Part shown: one piece after another, positions 8,528 through 19,111 of the stretch
Layout: every line of letters starts with the position of its first letter
How positions within the stretch are numbered: the stretch's first letter is position 1
NCBI GenBank assembly: GCA_963846915.1
Contig: CAWJXV010000004.1
Location: 558,001-622,000, forward strand
Direction: 5' to 3'
Length of the DNA stretch: 64,000 bases
DNA from: PALSA-612 sp963846915
GTDB taxonomy: Bacteria > Actinomycetota > Thermoleophilia > Gaiellales > Gaiellaceae
The notes under the pieces: generated by a model
Databases searched by the model: none
Told to the model about the DNA's origin: nothing
Seen by the model: the letters and a program-made list of their open reading frames with translations, nothing else
Position numbers and translations under genes: made by a program

Positions 8528-9544
8528 CGTAGAGCCCGACGAGGGACCAGCCCTCGAACGCCGTCGCCTTCCCGTCGCCGGTGATCGCCCACACCGCGAT
8601 CGCCGTCAGCGCGAGCGCGACGGTGAGCACGGGGTTGACGACGAACGTCAGCCGGTGTCGAGAACGCGAGCGAGACCAGGACGAGCACGGGGTAGAGGAA
8701 GACGGCGATCTGCGCGACCGAGTTCTTGATCACGGACAACGCGAGGTCGCTCTTGCCCTTGGCGGCGAGCGTGATCCCGACCATGTTCTCGACGGCGTTG
8801 CCGGCGATGCCGACGATCACGAGGCCGGTGAACGCCTTCGAGATCCCGAGCGACTCGACCGCCGGGTCGAGCGCGGCGATGAACCAGTCGGAGACGAGCG
8901 CGGCGCCGACGCCTGCGGCGGCGAGCAGGACGACGCCGGTCCGGAGCGGGATCAGGTCGGCGCCGTCCTCGTGCGCGACGGCCGCGGCGTCGCTCCGGAT
9001 GTAGCCGGGAAGCCAGGAGGCGTAGATCAGCGAGCAGGACGACCGCGCCGACGACCGAGATCGCGACCTCGTGATGGCTGGCGCGGTCGCCGATCCGGTC
9101 TGAGACGCCGAGGACGACGATCAGGAACACGGCCAGGAGGGTCAGCACGGCCGTGTCGTTCGGCAGGCGGGAGCCGAAGCGCATGCAGCCGTCGTTCGCC
9201 GCGCGCGTCCCGGCCACGATCGAGAGGCCGAGGACGAGCAGCGCGTTCGCGAACAGCGAGCCGAGGATCGACGTCTGGGCGACGACGATCTCGCCCGCGG
9301 AGAGCGCGAACAGGACGACGAAGAGCTCGGGAAGGTTGCCGAGCGTCGACTGGAGGACGCCGGTCACGGCAGGCCCGAAGTGTCCGCCGAGCGACTCCGT
9401 GCCGAGCGCGACGAGCCAGGCGAGCCCGGCGAGGGAGACGGCGCACACCACGAAGGTCGCGACCGACTGGTCGGTCGCGTAGTGGAGCACGCCGCTGATC
9501 GCCGTCAGCACGAAGGTGACGGCGATCAGGGCGTTGCGTCTCAC
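8496..9544 (-). CDS. Calcium/cation:proton antiporter, CaCA family (two frameshifts)
   Basis: A membrane exchanger of about 350 residues with roughly 11 hydrophobic helices. Two alpha-repeat-like motifs are visible: GNLPELFVVLFALSAGE in the first half and GIAGNAVENMVGITLAAKG in the second, as in CaX-type Ca2+/H+ antiporters. An extra base near 9031 and another near 8656 interrupt the frame; skipping them gives LLIYASWLPGYIRSD and TFVVNPVLTVALALTAIAV in perfect membrane-protein continuity. The start GTG at 9544 overlaps the trpS stop, so the two genes are likely co-transcribed. Confidence 0.8.
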
Positions 9545-9551
9545 GTCGCCG

Positions 9552-10536
9552 TCAGGGCCGGACGAAGCCCATGCGGTCGTACATGGCCTGGAGCGTCGGC
9601 GTCGGCGGCGGCGGCGGCCTGCTCGGCACCCTGGCGCAGGAGCCGCTCCAGCTCGCCGGGATCCGCCGACAGCTCCTCGTAGCGCTGCCGCACCGGCTCC
9701 AGGAACGCGATCACCGCCTCGGCGACGTCCGACTTGAACTGGCCGTAGCCCTGGCCGTCGTAGCGATCCTCGATCGCCTCGGGCGGCACGCCGCTCGGCG
9801 ACCGACATGATGTCGACGAGGTTCGTGACGCCGGGTTTGTCCGGCGCGCGGCGCACGTCGCGGCCGGAGTCGGTGACGGCGACCTTGAACTTCTTGCGGA
9901 TCATGTCGGGTGCGTCGGCGACGAGTACCGTCCCCATCTGGCGTGCCGCCGGTCGTCGACATCTTGTTCGTCCGGCTCCTGGAGGTCCATGACCCGCGCG
10001 CCGACCTCCGGGTAGCGGCCGTCCGGGATCCGGAACGTCTCTCCGAAGCGCTGGTTGAAGCGCGTCGCGATGTCCCGCGTCAGCTCGAGGTGCTGGCGCT
10101 GGTCGTCGCCGATCGGGACGAGGTCGGTCTGGTAGAGGAGGATGTCGCCGGCCATCAGCACCGGGTACGTGAACAGGCCGGACGAGACGAACTCCTGCTT
10201 GTCGCCCTTGTCCTTGAACTGCGTCATCCGGCGCAACTCGCCGAAGCTCGTGACCGAGCCGAGCAGCCACGCCGCCTCCGCGTGCGCCTTCACGTGGCTC
10301 TGGGCGAATGTCGTCGAGCGCGCGGGGTCGAGGCCGCTCGCGAACAGCATCGCCGCGAGGTCGATCGTCGCCGCCCGCAGCTCCTCGGGGTCGTAGTCGA
10401 CCGTGATCGAGTGCAGGTCGACGATGCAGAAGAAGCCCTCGCCGAGCTCCTGCGTCGCCGCGTACTGGCGGAAACCGCCGATGTAGTTGCCGAGATGCTT
10501 CTGCCCTGTGGGCTGGATGCCGGAGAAGATGCGCAT
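9552..10536 (-). CDS. trpS: Tryptophanyl-tRNA synthetase (about four frameshifts)
   Basis: A class I aminoacyl-tRNA synthetase that charges tRNA-Trp. It opens with MRIFSGIQPTGQKHLGNYIGG, containing the HIGH-type signature in the TrpS variant, and retains the GDDQRQHLELTRDIATRFN block. The KMSTT equivalent of KMSKS is recovered by skipping a base near 9965. Further extra bases lie near 9932, 9795 and 9594, and the protein ends YDRMGFVRP. Assembled length is about 327 residues, normal for TrpS. An AGGGAGG Shine-Dalgarno sequence precedes the ATG. Confidence 0.88.
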
Positions 10537-10736
10537 GGGTCCTCCCTAGTATCCGCATGACGGGGCTGGAACGCGGACGAGGAGGGCTGCAGGCGCGTCT
10601 CTACCGAGCGCGCACGCTCCCGCCTCGCCCGCGGCGCCAGAACCACCGGCGCCCTGCCGAACCACGACCCGGTGCGAAGACGGGAGCCATCTGCCCGAGG
10701 GTAGCAGGGAAAACGGCATCTAGACTGGGACGTGCA

Positions 10737-12115
10737 ATGACCGTATCGCCCGACCTGGTCTCCCGTCCTCGTGGCGAGGGCATCCCGCCGCGCCACCAGC
10801 CTGAATGGCCCGAGGAGGGCGCCGCCGAAGCCGCGCGTGCCCGGCTGCAGGCGATGCCGCCGCTCGTCTTCGCAGGCGAGGCGCGGCAGCTCCAGGCGAC
10901 GCTCGCCGAGGTGGCGGCGGGCCGCGCGTTCCTGCTCCAGGCGGGCGACTGCGCCGAGTCGTTCCACGACTTCTCGGCGATCACGATCCGCGAGAAGCTG
11001 AAGATCATGCTGCAGATGTCGGCCGTGATGATCTACGGCTCGACGACGCCGGTGGTGAAGGTCGGCCGCATCGCCGGCCAGTTCGCGAAGGCGCGCACGT
11101 CGCCGACGGAGACCGTCGACGGCGTCGAGCTGCCGTCGTTCCGCGGGCCACATGGTGCACGACGACGCGCCGACCGCCGAGGCGCGGATGCCCGACCCGG
11201 ACCGGATGATCCAGGCCTACCACCAGGCGGCGGCGACGCTCAACCTGCTGCGCGCGTTCACGAAGGGCGGCTTCGCCGACCTCAACCGCGTGCACATGTG
11301 GAACCAGGAGTTCGTCGCCTCGTCGCCCGAGGGGCAGCGGTACGAGCGGATCGCCTCCGAGATCGAGCGCGCGCTCCGGTTCATGGCCGCGATCGGGATC
11401 GACCTCGCCGACGCCCAGTCGCTCCACCAGGTCGACGTCTGGACGAGCCACGAAGGGCTCGTGCTCGACTACGAGGAGGGGCTGACGCGGCGCGACTCGA
11501 CGACCGGCGACTGGTACGACTGCTCGGCGCACATGCTCTGGATCGGCGAGCGCACACGGCAGGTGGACGGCGCGCACGTCGAGTTCTTCTCGGGCGTCCG
11601 CAACCCGATCGGCATGCAAGCTCGGCCCGACCGCGACGCCGGAGGAGGTCGTCGAGCTCGCCGAGCGGCTCAACCCCGAGCGCGAGCCGGGACGGCTGAC
11701 GCTGATCTCCCGCATGGGCGCCGACCGCGTGCGCGAGCTCCTGCCGCCGCTCCTGCGCGCCGTCCGCGAGGCGGAGCAGCCGGTCGTCTGGGCATGCGAC
11801 CCGATGCACGCGAACGTCTTCAAGACCGCGAGCGGCATCAAGACGCGGCGCTTCGAGGTGATCGTCGACGAGATCGAGGGCTTCTTCGCGGCCTGCCGCG
11901 AGGAGGGCGTCTGGCCCGGCGGCGTACACCTCGAGTTCACGGGCGACGCCGTCACCGAGTGCCTGGGCGGCTCGGACACCGTGCTCGAGGAGGCGCTGAC
12001 GACGAACTACATGTCGCTCTGCGACCCGCGGCTGAACGCGCGGCAGTCGCTCGACCTCGCCTTCCACGTCGCCGAGCTGATGCGCGACGCCTGGCACGCC
12101 CCTGCTGCCGCCTGA
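10737..12115 (+). CDS. aroG: 3-deoxy-7-phosphoheptulonate synthase, class II (two frameshifts)
   Basis: This enzyme condenses phosphoenolpyruvate and erythrose 4-phosphate in the first step of the shikimate pathway. It is the plant/actinobacterial class II type: QAGDCAESFHDFS near residue 70, the RNPIG-KLGPTATPEE block, and DPMHANVFKTASGIKTRRF near the C-terminus. Extra bases near 11149 (before HMVHDDAPT) and 11617 (before KLGPT) break the frame. Length about 458 residues is normal. It is the first gene of an aromatic amino acid cluster with tyrA and aroA. TAGACT, ten bases before the ATG, is a candidate -10. Confidence 0.92.
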
Positions 12116-12116
12116 C

Positions 12117-13221
12117 GTGGCCGTCCGGCGGCTCGCCATCCTCGGCACCGGCCTGATCGGCGCCTCCGTCGCCCTCGCCGCCAAGCGGGGCGCAGGAACA
12201 CACGTCGCGGCTTCGACACCGATCCCGGCCATGCTCGAAACCGCAGCCGAGCGGGGTGCCGTCGACGCGCCGGCGGCATCGGCGGAGGAGGCGCTCGACG
12301 GTGCCGACCTCGCCGTCGTCGCGGCTCCGGTCGCGCAGCTCGCCGCGCAGGTCGCGGCGGCACTCGACGCGGCGCCCGAGTCGTGCACGGTCACGGACGT
12401 CGGCTCGACGAAGGACGTCGGTGTGCGCGGCTGCGGCCGGCTCGCCGCGCTTCATCGGCGGGCACCCCGTCTGCGGCTCCGAGGCGCGCGGCGCCGAGCA
12501 CGCGAGCGCCAACCTCTTCGAGGGCGCCACGTGGTTCCTCTCGCCGCTGCCGGAGACCGACCCGGAGCGCTACCGGCTCGTCCACGGCTTCGTCGCCGGC
12601 CTCGGGGCGACGCCCGTCGCCGTCGACCCGCGCGCCCACGACCGGCTCGTCTCGCTGACGAGCCACCTCCCGCACGCGCTCGCCAACCTGCTCGTCAACC
12701 AGGCGGGCGGCGAGCGCGAGTCGACGGCCACGAGCCGCTCGCCGCCGCCGGGGGCTCGCTCCGTGACATGACGCGCGTCGCCGGCGCCAACCCGCGGATC
12801 TGGGTCGACATCTTCCTCGACAACGCCGACGAGCTGCAGCACCGCGCTCGCCGACCACCGCCGCCGCGTCGAGCAGCTCGAGGCCGCGCTCTCGGCAGGC
12901 GACGCGGGCTTCCTCGCCCGCTGGATCGCCGAGGCTGCCGGCAACCGGCGGCGCATGCTGGCGCGCGAGTTCACCGAGCCCGGCGAGCTACAGCGCCTGC
13001 GCGTGCACATCCCGGACCGGCCGGGCGTGCTCGCGGGGATCACGCAGGCGCTCGGCGCCGAGCGGATCAACATCGAGGACTTCGAGCTCCGCCACTTCTC
13101 GCCCGAGCGGGGCGGCGTGCTGACCATGCTCGTCTCCGGCGAGAGCGAGGCCCGCCGCGCGGCCGACCTGCTCGAGGCGCAGGGCTACGGCGTCGTCATC
13201 GCCCCCGTGATCGAGGAGTAG
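12117..13221 (+). CDS. tyrA: Prephenate dehydrogenase with C-terminal ACT domain (several frameshifts)
   Basis: It oxidises prephenate to 4-hydroxyphenylpyruvate for tyrosine synthesis. The Rossmann start LAILGTGLIGASVALAAKR is clear. The catalytic region holds GGHPVCGSEARGAEHASANLFEG, and LTSHLPHALANLLVNQ and DMTRVAGANPRIW follow. The C-terminal 80 residues (LRVHIPDRPGVLAGITQAL) form an ACT domain, expected to sense tyrosine. Breaks are near 12205-12230 (a compensating pair), 12413, 12722 and 12843. It starts one base after the aroG stop. Confidence 0.88.
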
Positions 13222-13224
13222 CCC

Positions 13225-14021
13225 GTGCTGCTCGAGCTGGGCGCCTACAACGTGCTCCGGAAGGACCCGACCGTGGCCTGGCAGTTCATGCGCCTCTGGC
13301 TGCCTGCGGTCATCCGCGTGCTGGCGCCGAACGCGGGCTACGGCGTCTCGCGGCTGCCGCGGACCGGCGGCGCCGTTCTCGCCGCGAACCACCTGAGCGC
13401 GATCGACCCGCCCGCCATCGGCGTCTACTCGACGCGGTCGATCCGCTACATGACGAAGGTCGAGCTGCTCGAGGTCCCGATCGCCGGCGAGTTCCTGCGC
13501 ATGGCCGGCACGTTCGCCGTCCGCCGCGGCGAGGGCGACCGCGACTCGCTCCGCGTCGCGCGCTGGCTCGTCGGCGCACGGACACGTCGTCGGCATGTTC
13601 ATCGAGGGCACGCGGCAGAAGTTCGGCTATCCCGGCCCGGCGCACTCCGGCGCGGCGATGGTGGCGATGCAGGAGGGCGTGCCGGTCGTACCGGTCGGTA
13701 TCGACACGTTCGGCTGGTCGCTTCGCAACCGGCGGCCGTTCGCACTCGCGTTCGGCGAGCCGATCGACCTCAGCGGCCTGCCACGAAACGGCCGCGGCTA
13801 CAAGGAGGCGGCCGAGCGTCGTCGAAACGGAGCTCCACCGGCTGTGGCGGCTCTCTGCGCAGGCCGTCGCGGACGGTCTGCCCGACCGCCTCCGCGACGG
13901 GACGCCGCGCGAGCCCGAGGTTCGCCTCCGCGACTTCGAGCGGCCGGACGGGCGCTCCGCCTGGCCGACAGAGGACTGGGCGGAAGGCCCACTCGGCCCG
14001 CTCTACAAGGCGATCACCTGA
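13225..14021 (+). CDS. 1-acyl-sn-glycerol-3-phosphate acyltransferase-like protein (two frameshifts)
   Basis: A PlsC-family acyltransferase. The catalytic NHLSAIDPP motif (NHxxxxD, about residue 55) and the later FIEGTRQKFGYPGPAHSGAA block, containing the EGTR motif, are both present, as is GVPVVPVGIDTF. Indels lie near 13578 and 13820. After the second, a 68-residue tail continues to a TGA that overlaps the ATG of aroA (TGATG). Its place between tyrA and aroA suggests shared transcription rather than a shared pathway; it would supply phosphatidic acid in membrane lipid synthesis. Confidence 0.85.
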
Positions 14022-15313
14022 TGTTCGTCGCGCCTGCCGTCAGCCTCCGCGGGGCGGTGGCGCTGCCGGGTGACAAGTCGCTGTCGCATCGCGCGCTGCT
14101 GATCGGGGCGATCTGCGAGGGGGAGACCGTCGTCCGCGGGCTTCGGGCGCTCGGAGGACACCGAGTCGACGGTGCGCGCCGTTCGTGCACTCGGCGTCCG
14201 CGATCGACGAGGACGGGCCGGACGCGCTCCGCGTCCACGGCGTCGGCCTGCGCGGCCTCGAGGCGCCCGAGGGTCCGATCGACTGCGGCAACGCCGGCAC
14301 GCTCGTCCGCCTGATCGCCGGCATCCTCGCCGGGCAGACCGGGCAGCAGTTCGAGCTCAGCGGCGACGAGTCGCTCTCCTCGCGGCCGATGGGCCGGATC
14401 GCCGACCCGCTCGCGGCGATGGGAGCCGGGCGTCGAGACCGCGGACGGGCACCTGCCGCTCGGGATCGACGCGCGCCCGCTGCACGGGATCGAGTACGAG
14501 CTCCCGGTCGCGAGCGCCCAGGTGAAGTCGTGCCTGCTCCTCGCCGGGCTCTTCGCGGAGGGCGAGACGACGGTGGTCGAGCCCGTGCCGACGCGCGACC
14601 ACACCGAGCGGATGCTGCGGGCCGCGGGCGCGCGGCTGCGGCATGAAGCCCGGACGGGTCTCCGTCCAGCCGGCGGATCGGCTCGAGCTCGGCGAGGTCG
14701 AGCGTGTCCGGGTGACATCTCGTCCGCCGCGCCGCTCATCCTCGCGGCCACGCTGCTGCCGGGCTCGGAGCTGATCGTGACCGGTGTCGGCGTGAACCCG
14801 ACCCGCACGGGCTTTCTCGACGTGCTGGAGCGGATGGGCGCGCGCATCGCCATCTTCAACCGCCGCACGGCGGCCGGCGAGCCCGTCGCCGACCTCGAGA
14901 TCACTCACGCCGAGCTCGTGGCGACCGAGATCGAGCCCGAGGAGGTGCCGCGGCTCGTCGACGAATTGCCGCTGTTCGTCGCTGGCCGCGTCGATGGCGC
15001 ACGGCGACAGCCGCGTGCGCGGCGCGGGCGAGCTGCGCGCGAAGGAGACGGACCGGATCGAGGCGGTCGCCGCCGGCCTGCGCGCTGCTCGGCGCCCACG
15101 TCACGGGCACGCGGGACGGGTTCACGGATCCGCGGCGTCCCGGCGCGTCCGCGCGGCGGACGCATGAGCGCCGAGGGCGACCATCGCATCGCCATGCTCG
15201 CCGCCGTGTGCGGCCTCGCGTCGCGCGACGGGGTCGAGGTCGAGGGCGCCGAGACGGTCGCGATATCCTTCCCCGGGTTCTTCGACCTGATCGACTCCCT
15301 GGCGCAACGATGA
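14021..15313 (+). CDS. aroA: EPSP synthase (about eight frameshifts)
   Basis: 3-phosphoshikimate 1-carboxyvinyltransferase, the sixth shikimate-pathway step. The N-terminal LPGDKSLSHRALLIGAI motif binds phosphoshikimate and phosphoenolpyruvate. Also visible are DCGNAGTLVRLIAGILAGQ, ASAQVKSCLLLAGL, VPTRDHTERML, GDISSAAPLILAATLLPGS and DHRIAMLAAVCGLAS. Joints lie near 14140, 14210, 14433, 14645, 14708, 14993, 15087 and 15128, making it, after gpsA and der, one of the most heavily broken genes of the block. The stop overlaps the cmk start (ATGA). Confidence 0.92.
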
Positions 15314-15945
15314 TCATCGCCATCGACGGACCCGCAGGCGCGGGCAAGAGCACCGTCGCCCGGATGCTCGCGGAGCGGACTCGGCTTCCGCTACCTCGAC
15401 ACCGGCGCGATGTACCGCGCGCTCACCTGGCTGGCCATGCGCGAGGGGCTCGACCTCGGCGACGGCGACAAGCTCGGCGTCCTCGCGAACGAGCATCCGG
15501 TCGAGCTCGACCCCTCCGGGCGCGTCTCCATTGCCGGCGCCGACGTGACGACGTCGATCCGGACGGCGAGGATCGACAAGATGGTGCCCGTCGTCGCGCG
15601 CCATCCGCGCGTGCGCGAGGTGATGCGCGAGCGACAGCGGCGGCTCGCCGAACAGCGCGGACTCGGTGATGGAGGGCCGCGACATCGGCACCGTCGTCGC
15701 GCCGAACGCCGACGTGAAGGTCTACCTCGTCGCCGACGCCGAGATCCGCGCCGCGCGGCGCCGTGCGGAGCGGCCCGAGGTGGGCGACGCGGCGCTCGAC
15801 ACCGATCCTCTCCGTCGTGACAAGCAGGACGCCGAGCGGATGACGCCGGCCGACGACGCGGTCAGAGATCGACACGACGGACCTCAGGGTCGAGGACGTC
15901 GTCGAGCGGATCGAGGCCCTGTCCGCGCCTCGTCAACCGGTCTGA
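15310..15945 (+). CDS. cmk: Cytidylate kinase (three frameshifts)
   Basis: It phosphorylates CMP and dCMP. The P-loop start IAIDGPAGAGKSTVARMLAE is immediate. The next conserved block, LGFRYLDTGAMYRALTWLAM, needs one base skipped near 15380, and VMEGRDIGTVVAPNADVKV needs another near 15661. The C-terminal helix needs a third near 15865. Final length about 211 residues is normal. Adjacency to aroA upstream and der downstream is a common gene order; here a methyltransferase gene on the other strand sits between cmk and der. Confidence 0.92.
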
Positions 15946-15947
15946 CG

Positions 15948-16731
15948 TCAGCGGGGCTTCCAGCCGAGCGCGCGGCACCAGGCGAAGGACAGGTACGCGC
16001 CCGGTGACTCCGACCACTCGAGCCAGGCCGCCCGCATCGCGTCGATCTCGCGGTCGCCGGCGAACCCGTGCGCGACCGCGGCGCTCCGGTACCAGCCGTC
16101 GCCGCAGTCCTCGGCACGCGCCCGCCCGAACGAGCGCACCGCCTCGGGCGTGCCGTAGGACCAGTACTTGGACGTCGCGAGCACGGACTCGAAGCCGGCC
16201 ACCTCGAGCAGGCCGCGCAGCCGCCGTCCGCGGTAGGGATCGGCGTGACCGTCCGTAGCCAGAGCCGCTCGCGAAGGGCATAGAACTCCAGCAGGAGCTC
16301 TTCACCGGGGCCGGCAAGGATCAGGCCGCCGTACTCGACGCAGGCGACACCGAGGACGCCGGCCGGCTTCAACGTGCGCTTGATCTCGACCAGCCCCGCC
16401 GAGCGGGTCCTCGAGGGTCTCGAGCACCGAGTGGCAGAGACAGGCGTCGAAGCGGTCTGACGGGAAGTCCAGGGCGTAGACGTCGCCGACGCGGAAGTCG
16501 ACGTTTCCGATCCCGTTGCTCCTCGGCGTACCGCAGCGCCTCCGAGAACCCGTCCCCGCTCGGATCGACGGCGACGACTCGCCCGCCGGTCAGGCACTCG
16601 ACAAGGCCGACCGTGATCGTGCCGGCGCCGCAGCCGACGTCGAGCACGAGGAACCCGTCCGCCAGGTGCGGCAGTAAGAAGTCGGCGTACTCCGCCGCAG
16701 ACCGCGTCCTCAGCATCTCCTCGAACGACAC
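15948..16731 (-). CDS. SAM-dependent methyltransferase (three frameshifts)
   Basis: A UbiE/Methyltransf_11-type enzyme. It has motif I LDVGCGAGTITVGL near residue 35, GGRVVAVDPSGDGFSEALR (motif II), and VGDVYALDFPSDRFDACLCHSVLETLEDP (motifs post-I to III). The C-terminal part reads WLEWSESPGAYLSFAWCRALGWKPR. Extra bases near 16519 and 16398 and a missing one near 16258 break the frame. The substrate is unknown. The gene is divergent from der, with a 23-bp inverted repeat directly upstream of its GTG, and it converges on cmk. Confidence 0.75.
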
Positions 16732-16736
16732 CAGTA

Positions 16737-16759
16737 CCTTGTAACAACTTGTTGCAAGG
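16737..16759. promoter_or_regulatory. Inverted-repeat operator candidate between divergent genes
   Basis: The arms CCTTGTAACAA and TTGTTGCAAGG are separated by one base and mismatch at only one pair. The repeat is AT-rich against a GC-rich background. It lies five bases upstream of the methyltransferase GTG and about 22 bases upstream of the der start, so a bound regulator could affect both promoters. Confidence 0.55.
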
Positions 16760-16781
16760 CCCGCGAGGCGATACTGGTGCC

Positions 16782-18106
16782 ATGGCGGAACCCGACGAAG
16801 CTGCTGGGCAAGGTCGCGATCGTCGGCTACCCGAACGTCGGCAAGTCGACGCTGATCAACCGGCTGACCGAGTCGCGGGCGGCGGTCGTCCACGCGACGC
16901 CGGGCGTGACGCGCGACCGCAAGGAGCTCGTCTGCGAGTGGAACGGCAAGCGGTTCGCGATCGTGGACACGGGCGGGGTGGACGTCGTCGACCCGTCGCC
17001 GATCGCGCGCGGGATCGTCGAGCAGGCGACAGGCGGCGATCGAGCGAGGCCGACCTCGTGCTCTTCGTCGTCGACGCGCGGGCCGGCATCACGCCGGGCG
17101 ACGAGGAGCTGGCCGAGATCCTGCGCGCGCTCGAAGCGGCAGCGTGATCGTGCTCGCGAACAAGCTCGACGAGCCGGCGGCGGACGCGTTCGCGCACGAG
17201 TTCCACCGCCTCGGGCCTCGGCGAGCCGGTGCCGATCTCGGCCATGCACGGGCACGGCACGGGCGATCTGCTCGACGAGATCGTCGACCGACTGCCGGGC
17301 GACGGGGCTCGCCCGAGATCGGCGAGGAGGCGATCCGCGTCGCGATCCTCGGCCGGCCGAACGTGGGCAAGTCGAGCCTGCTGAACGCCCTCCTCGGGCA
17401 GGAGCGCGTGATCGTCTCGGACGTCCCCGGCACGACGCGCGACGCGATCGACACCGTGCTGACAGCGCGGCGAGCAGACGTTCGTCCTCGTCGACACGGC
17501 GGGCCTCCGCCGCAAGCGCCACCAGCGGCAGGGGATCGAGTACTACTCGGAGCTGCGCGCGCTCGAGGCGGCGGAGCGGGCCGACGTCGGCGCTCGTCCT
17601 CGTGGACGCGTCCGAGGGTCTCGTCGACCAGGACCTGGCGATCGCCGACGTGGCCCGGAAGGCCGGAGTGCTCGACACTCGTCGTCCTGTCCAAGTGGGA
17701 CGAGTCGACGGTGACGATCGAGGACGTCAGGCCCCGGCTCGAGACGCGCCTTCGCCAGCGGCCGCCGATCGTCGTCACGTCGGCCAAGAGCGGCCGCGGT
17801 GTCGACCGCCTGCTCGACCGGGTCGAGGCGCTCTTCGCGAAGCACACCCGTCGCATCCCGACGCCGGAGCTGAACCGCTTCGTGGCCGAGCTCCGTGCCG
17901 CGCGGGAGCCGCCGTCGCGCGCGGGCAAGCGACTGAACGTCCTCTACGCGACGCAGACCGGCGTCCGCCCGCCGCGCTTCCGCTTCTTCGTCAACGACCC
18001 CGGCCTGATCACGCGCGACTACGGCTACTGGGTCGAGAACCGGCTCCGGGAGCGGTTCGAGATGCAGGGCGTTCCCGTCTCGATCGATTTCGTGAGACGC
18101 TCCTAA
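16782..18106 (+). CDS. der: GTPase Der/EngA (about ten frameshifts)
   Basis: A ribosome-assembly GTPase with two consecutive G domains and a KH-like C-terminus. G domain 1 has GYPNVGKSTLINRL, TPGVTRD, DTGGVD and ANKLDEP. G domain 2 has GRPNVGKSSLLNALLG, VPGTTRDAID, VDTAGLRRK and LSKWDE. The C-terminus has FFVNDPGLITRDYGYWVENRLRE. The ATG at 16782 is chosen because GATACT lies six bases upstream; it needs one skipped base near 16800. The alternative GTG at 16777 is already in the P-loop frame. Other joints lie between 17033 and 17680. Confidence 0.93.
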
Positions 18107-18109
18107 CGC

Positions 18110-19076
18110 GTGAGCGCGGTCGTCGTCGGGGCGGGGTCGTGGGGGACGCGCGTTCGCGTGCGTGCTCCGCGACCGCGGCCACGACGTCACCTCGCCTGCC
18201 GCGACCCCGAGCAGGCGCGCGTGATCGCCGAGACGGGCCGCAACCCGCGCTACCTGCCTTCAGTGCCGACCTGAGCGGGGTCGCGGCGGCTCCGATCCGC
18301 GATGCGCCGGTCGGCGGGCGCCGACGTCGTCGCCGTCTCGCGTGCCGAGCCGCGCGTTCGGCGACGGTCGTCGCCGCGCTGCCCGGCACCGCGCCGATCC
18401 TGACTCTGACCAAGGGGCTCGACCCGGCCACGGGCAACCTCCTGCACACGCTCGTCGCCGGTCGCCCGGTCGCCGTCCTCTCCGGCCCGACCTTCGCCGA
18501 GGAGATCGCCGCCGGCCTCCCGTGCGCCGCGGTGATCGCGAGCGCGACGAGGGGCTCGCCGAGCGGCTGCAGCAGGAGATCAACTCGTCGCTCTTCCGCG
18601 TCTACGTTAATACCGACCTGACCGGCGTCGAGTTCTGCGGCGCGGCGAAGAACGTGATCGCGCTCGCCGCCGGAGGCGTCGACGGGCTTCGGCTGGGCGA
18701 CAACGCCAAGGCCGGCGTGATCACGCGCGGCGTCGCCGAGATGACGCGGCTCGGCTCGGCGTGCGGCGCGCGAGCCGGAGACGTTCGCCGGCCTGGCCGG
18801 CATGGGCGACCTGATGGTCACCTGCTGGAGCAGCGCTCGGGCGCAACCGCCGCGCCGGCGAGCTGATCGCGCGTGGCTCGACGCCGCAGGACGCGGCGGC
18901 CGACGATCGGCCAGGTCGTCGAAGGTCTCGACGACGGCGCCCGTGCTGCGGGACCTCTCGCGCCGCCTCGGTATCGAGCTACCGATCACCGAGGCGGTCT
19001 GCGGCGTGCTCGACGGGCCAGAGCCTGCAACGAGCTCGCCGCGTCGCTGATGGGCCGCCGCCCCAAGGGCGAGTAG
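18110..19076 (+). CDS. gpsA: NAD(P)-dependent glycerol-3-phosphate dehydrogenase (about ten frameshifts)
   Basis: It reduces dihydroxyacetone phosphate to sn-glycerol 3-phosphate, the backbone for phospholipids. Recognisable pieces in successive frames are VVVGAGSWGT (NAD-binding loop), PILTLTKGLDPATGNLL, AVLSGPTFAEEIAAGLP, INTDLTGVEFCGAAKNVIALAAGG-type text with the catalytic Lys, GDNAKAGVITRGVAEMTRLG, FAGLAGMGDLMVTC and ELPITEAVCGVL. This is the densest stretch of indels in the window. It starts three bases after der. Essential function argues against true decay. Confidence 0.88.
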
Positions 19077-19111
19077 CCGAGCCCCCGGGCTTCGACTACC
19101 CTTCGGGCGAC

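Noticed and set aside
8648..10558. One 636-codon minus-strand frame that appears to join trpS pieces and the exchanger
   Set aside because: It is a patchwork created by indels; the motifs fall in several frames and resolve into two separate normal-length genes.
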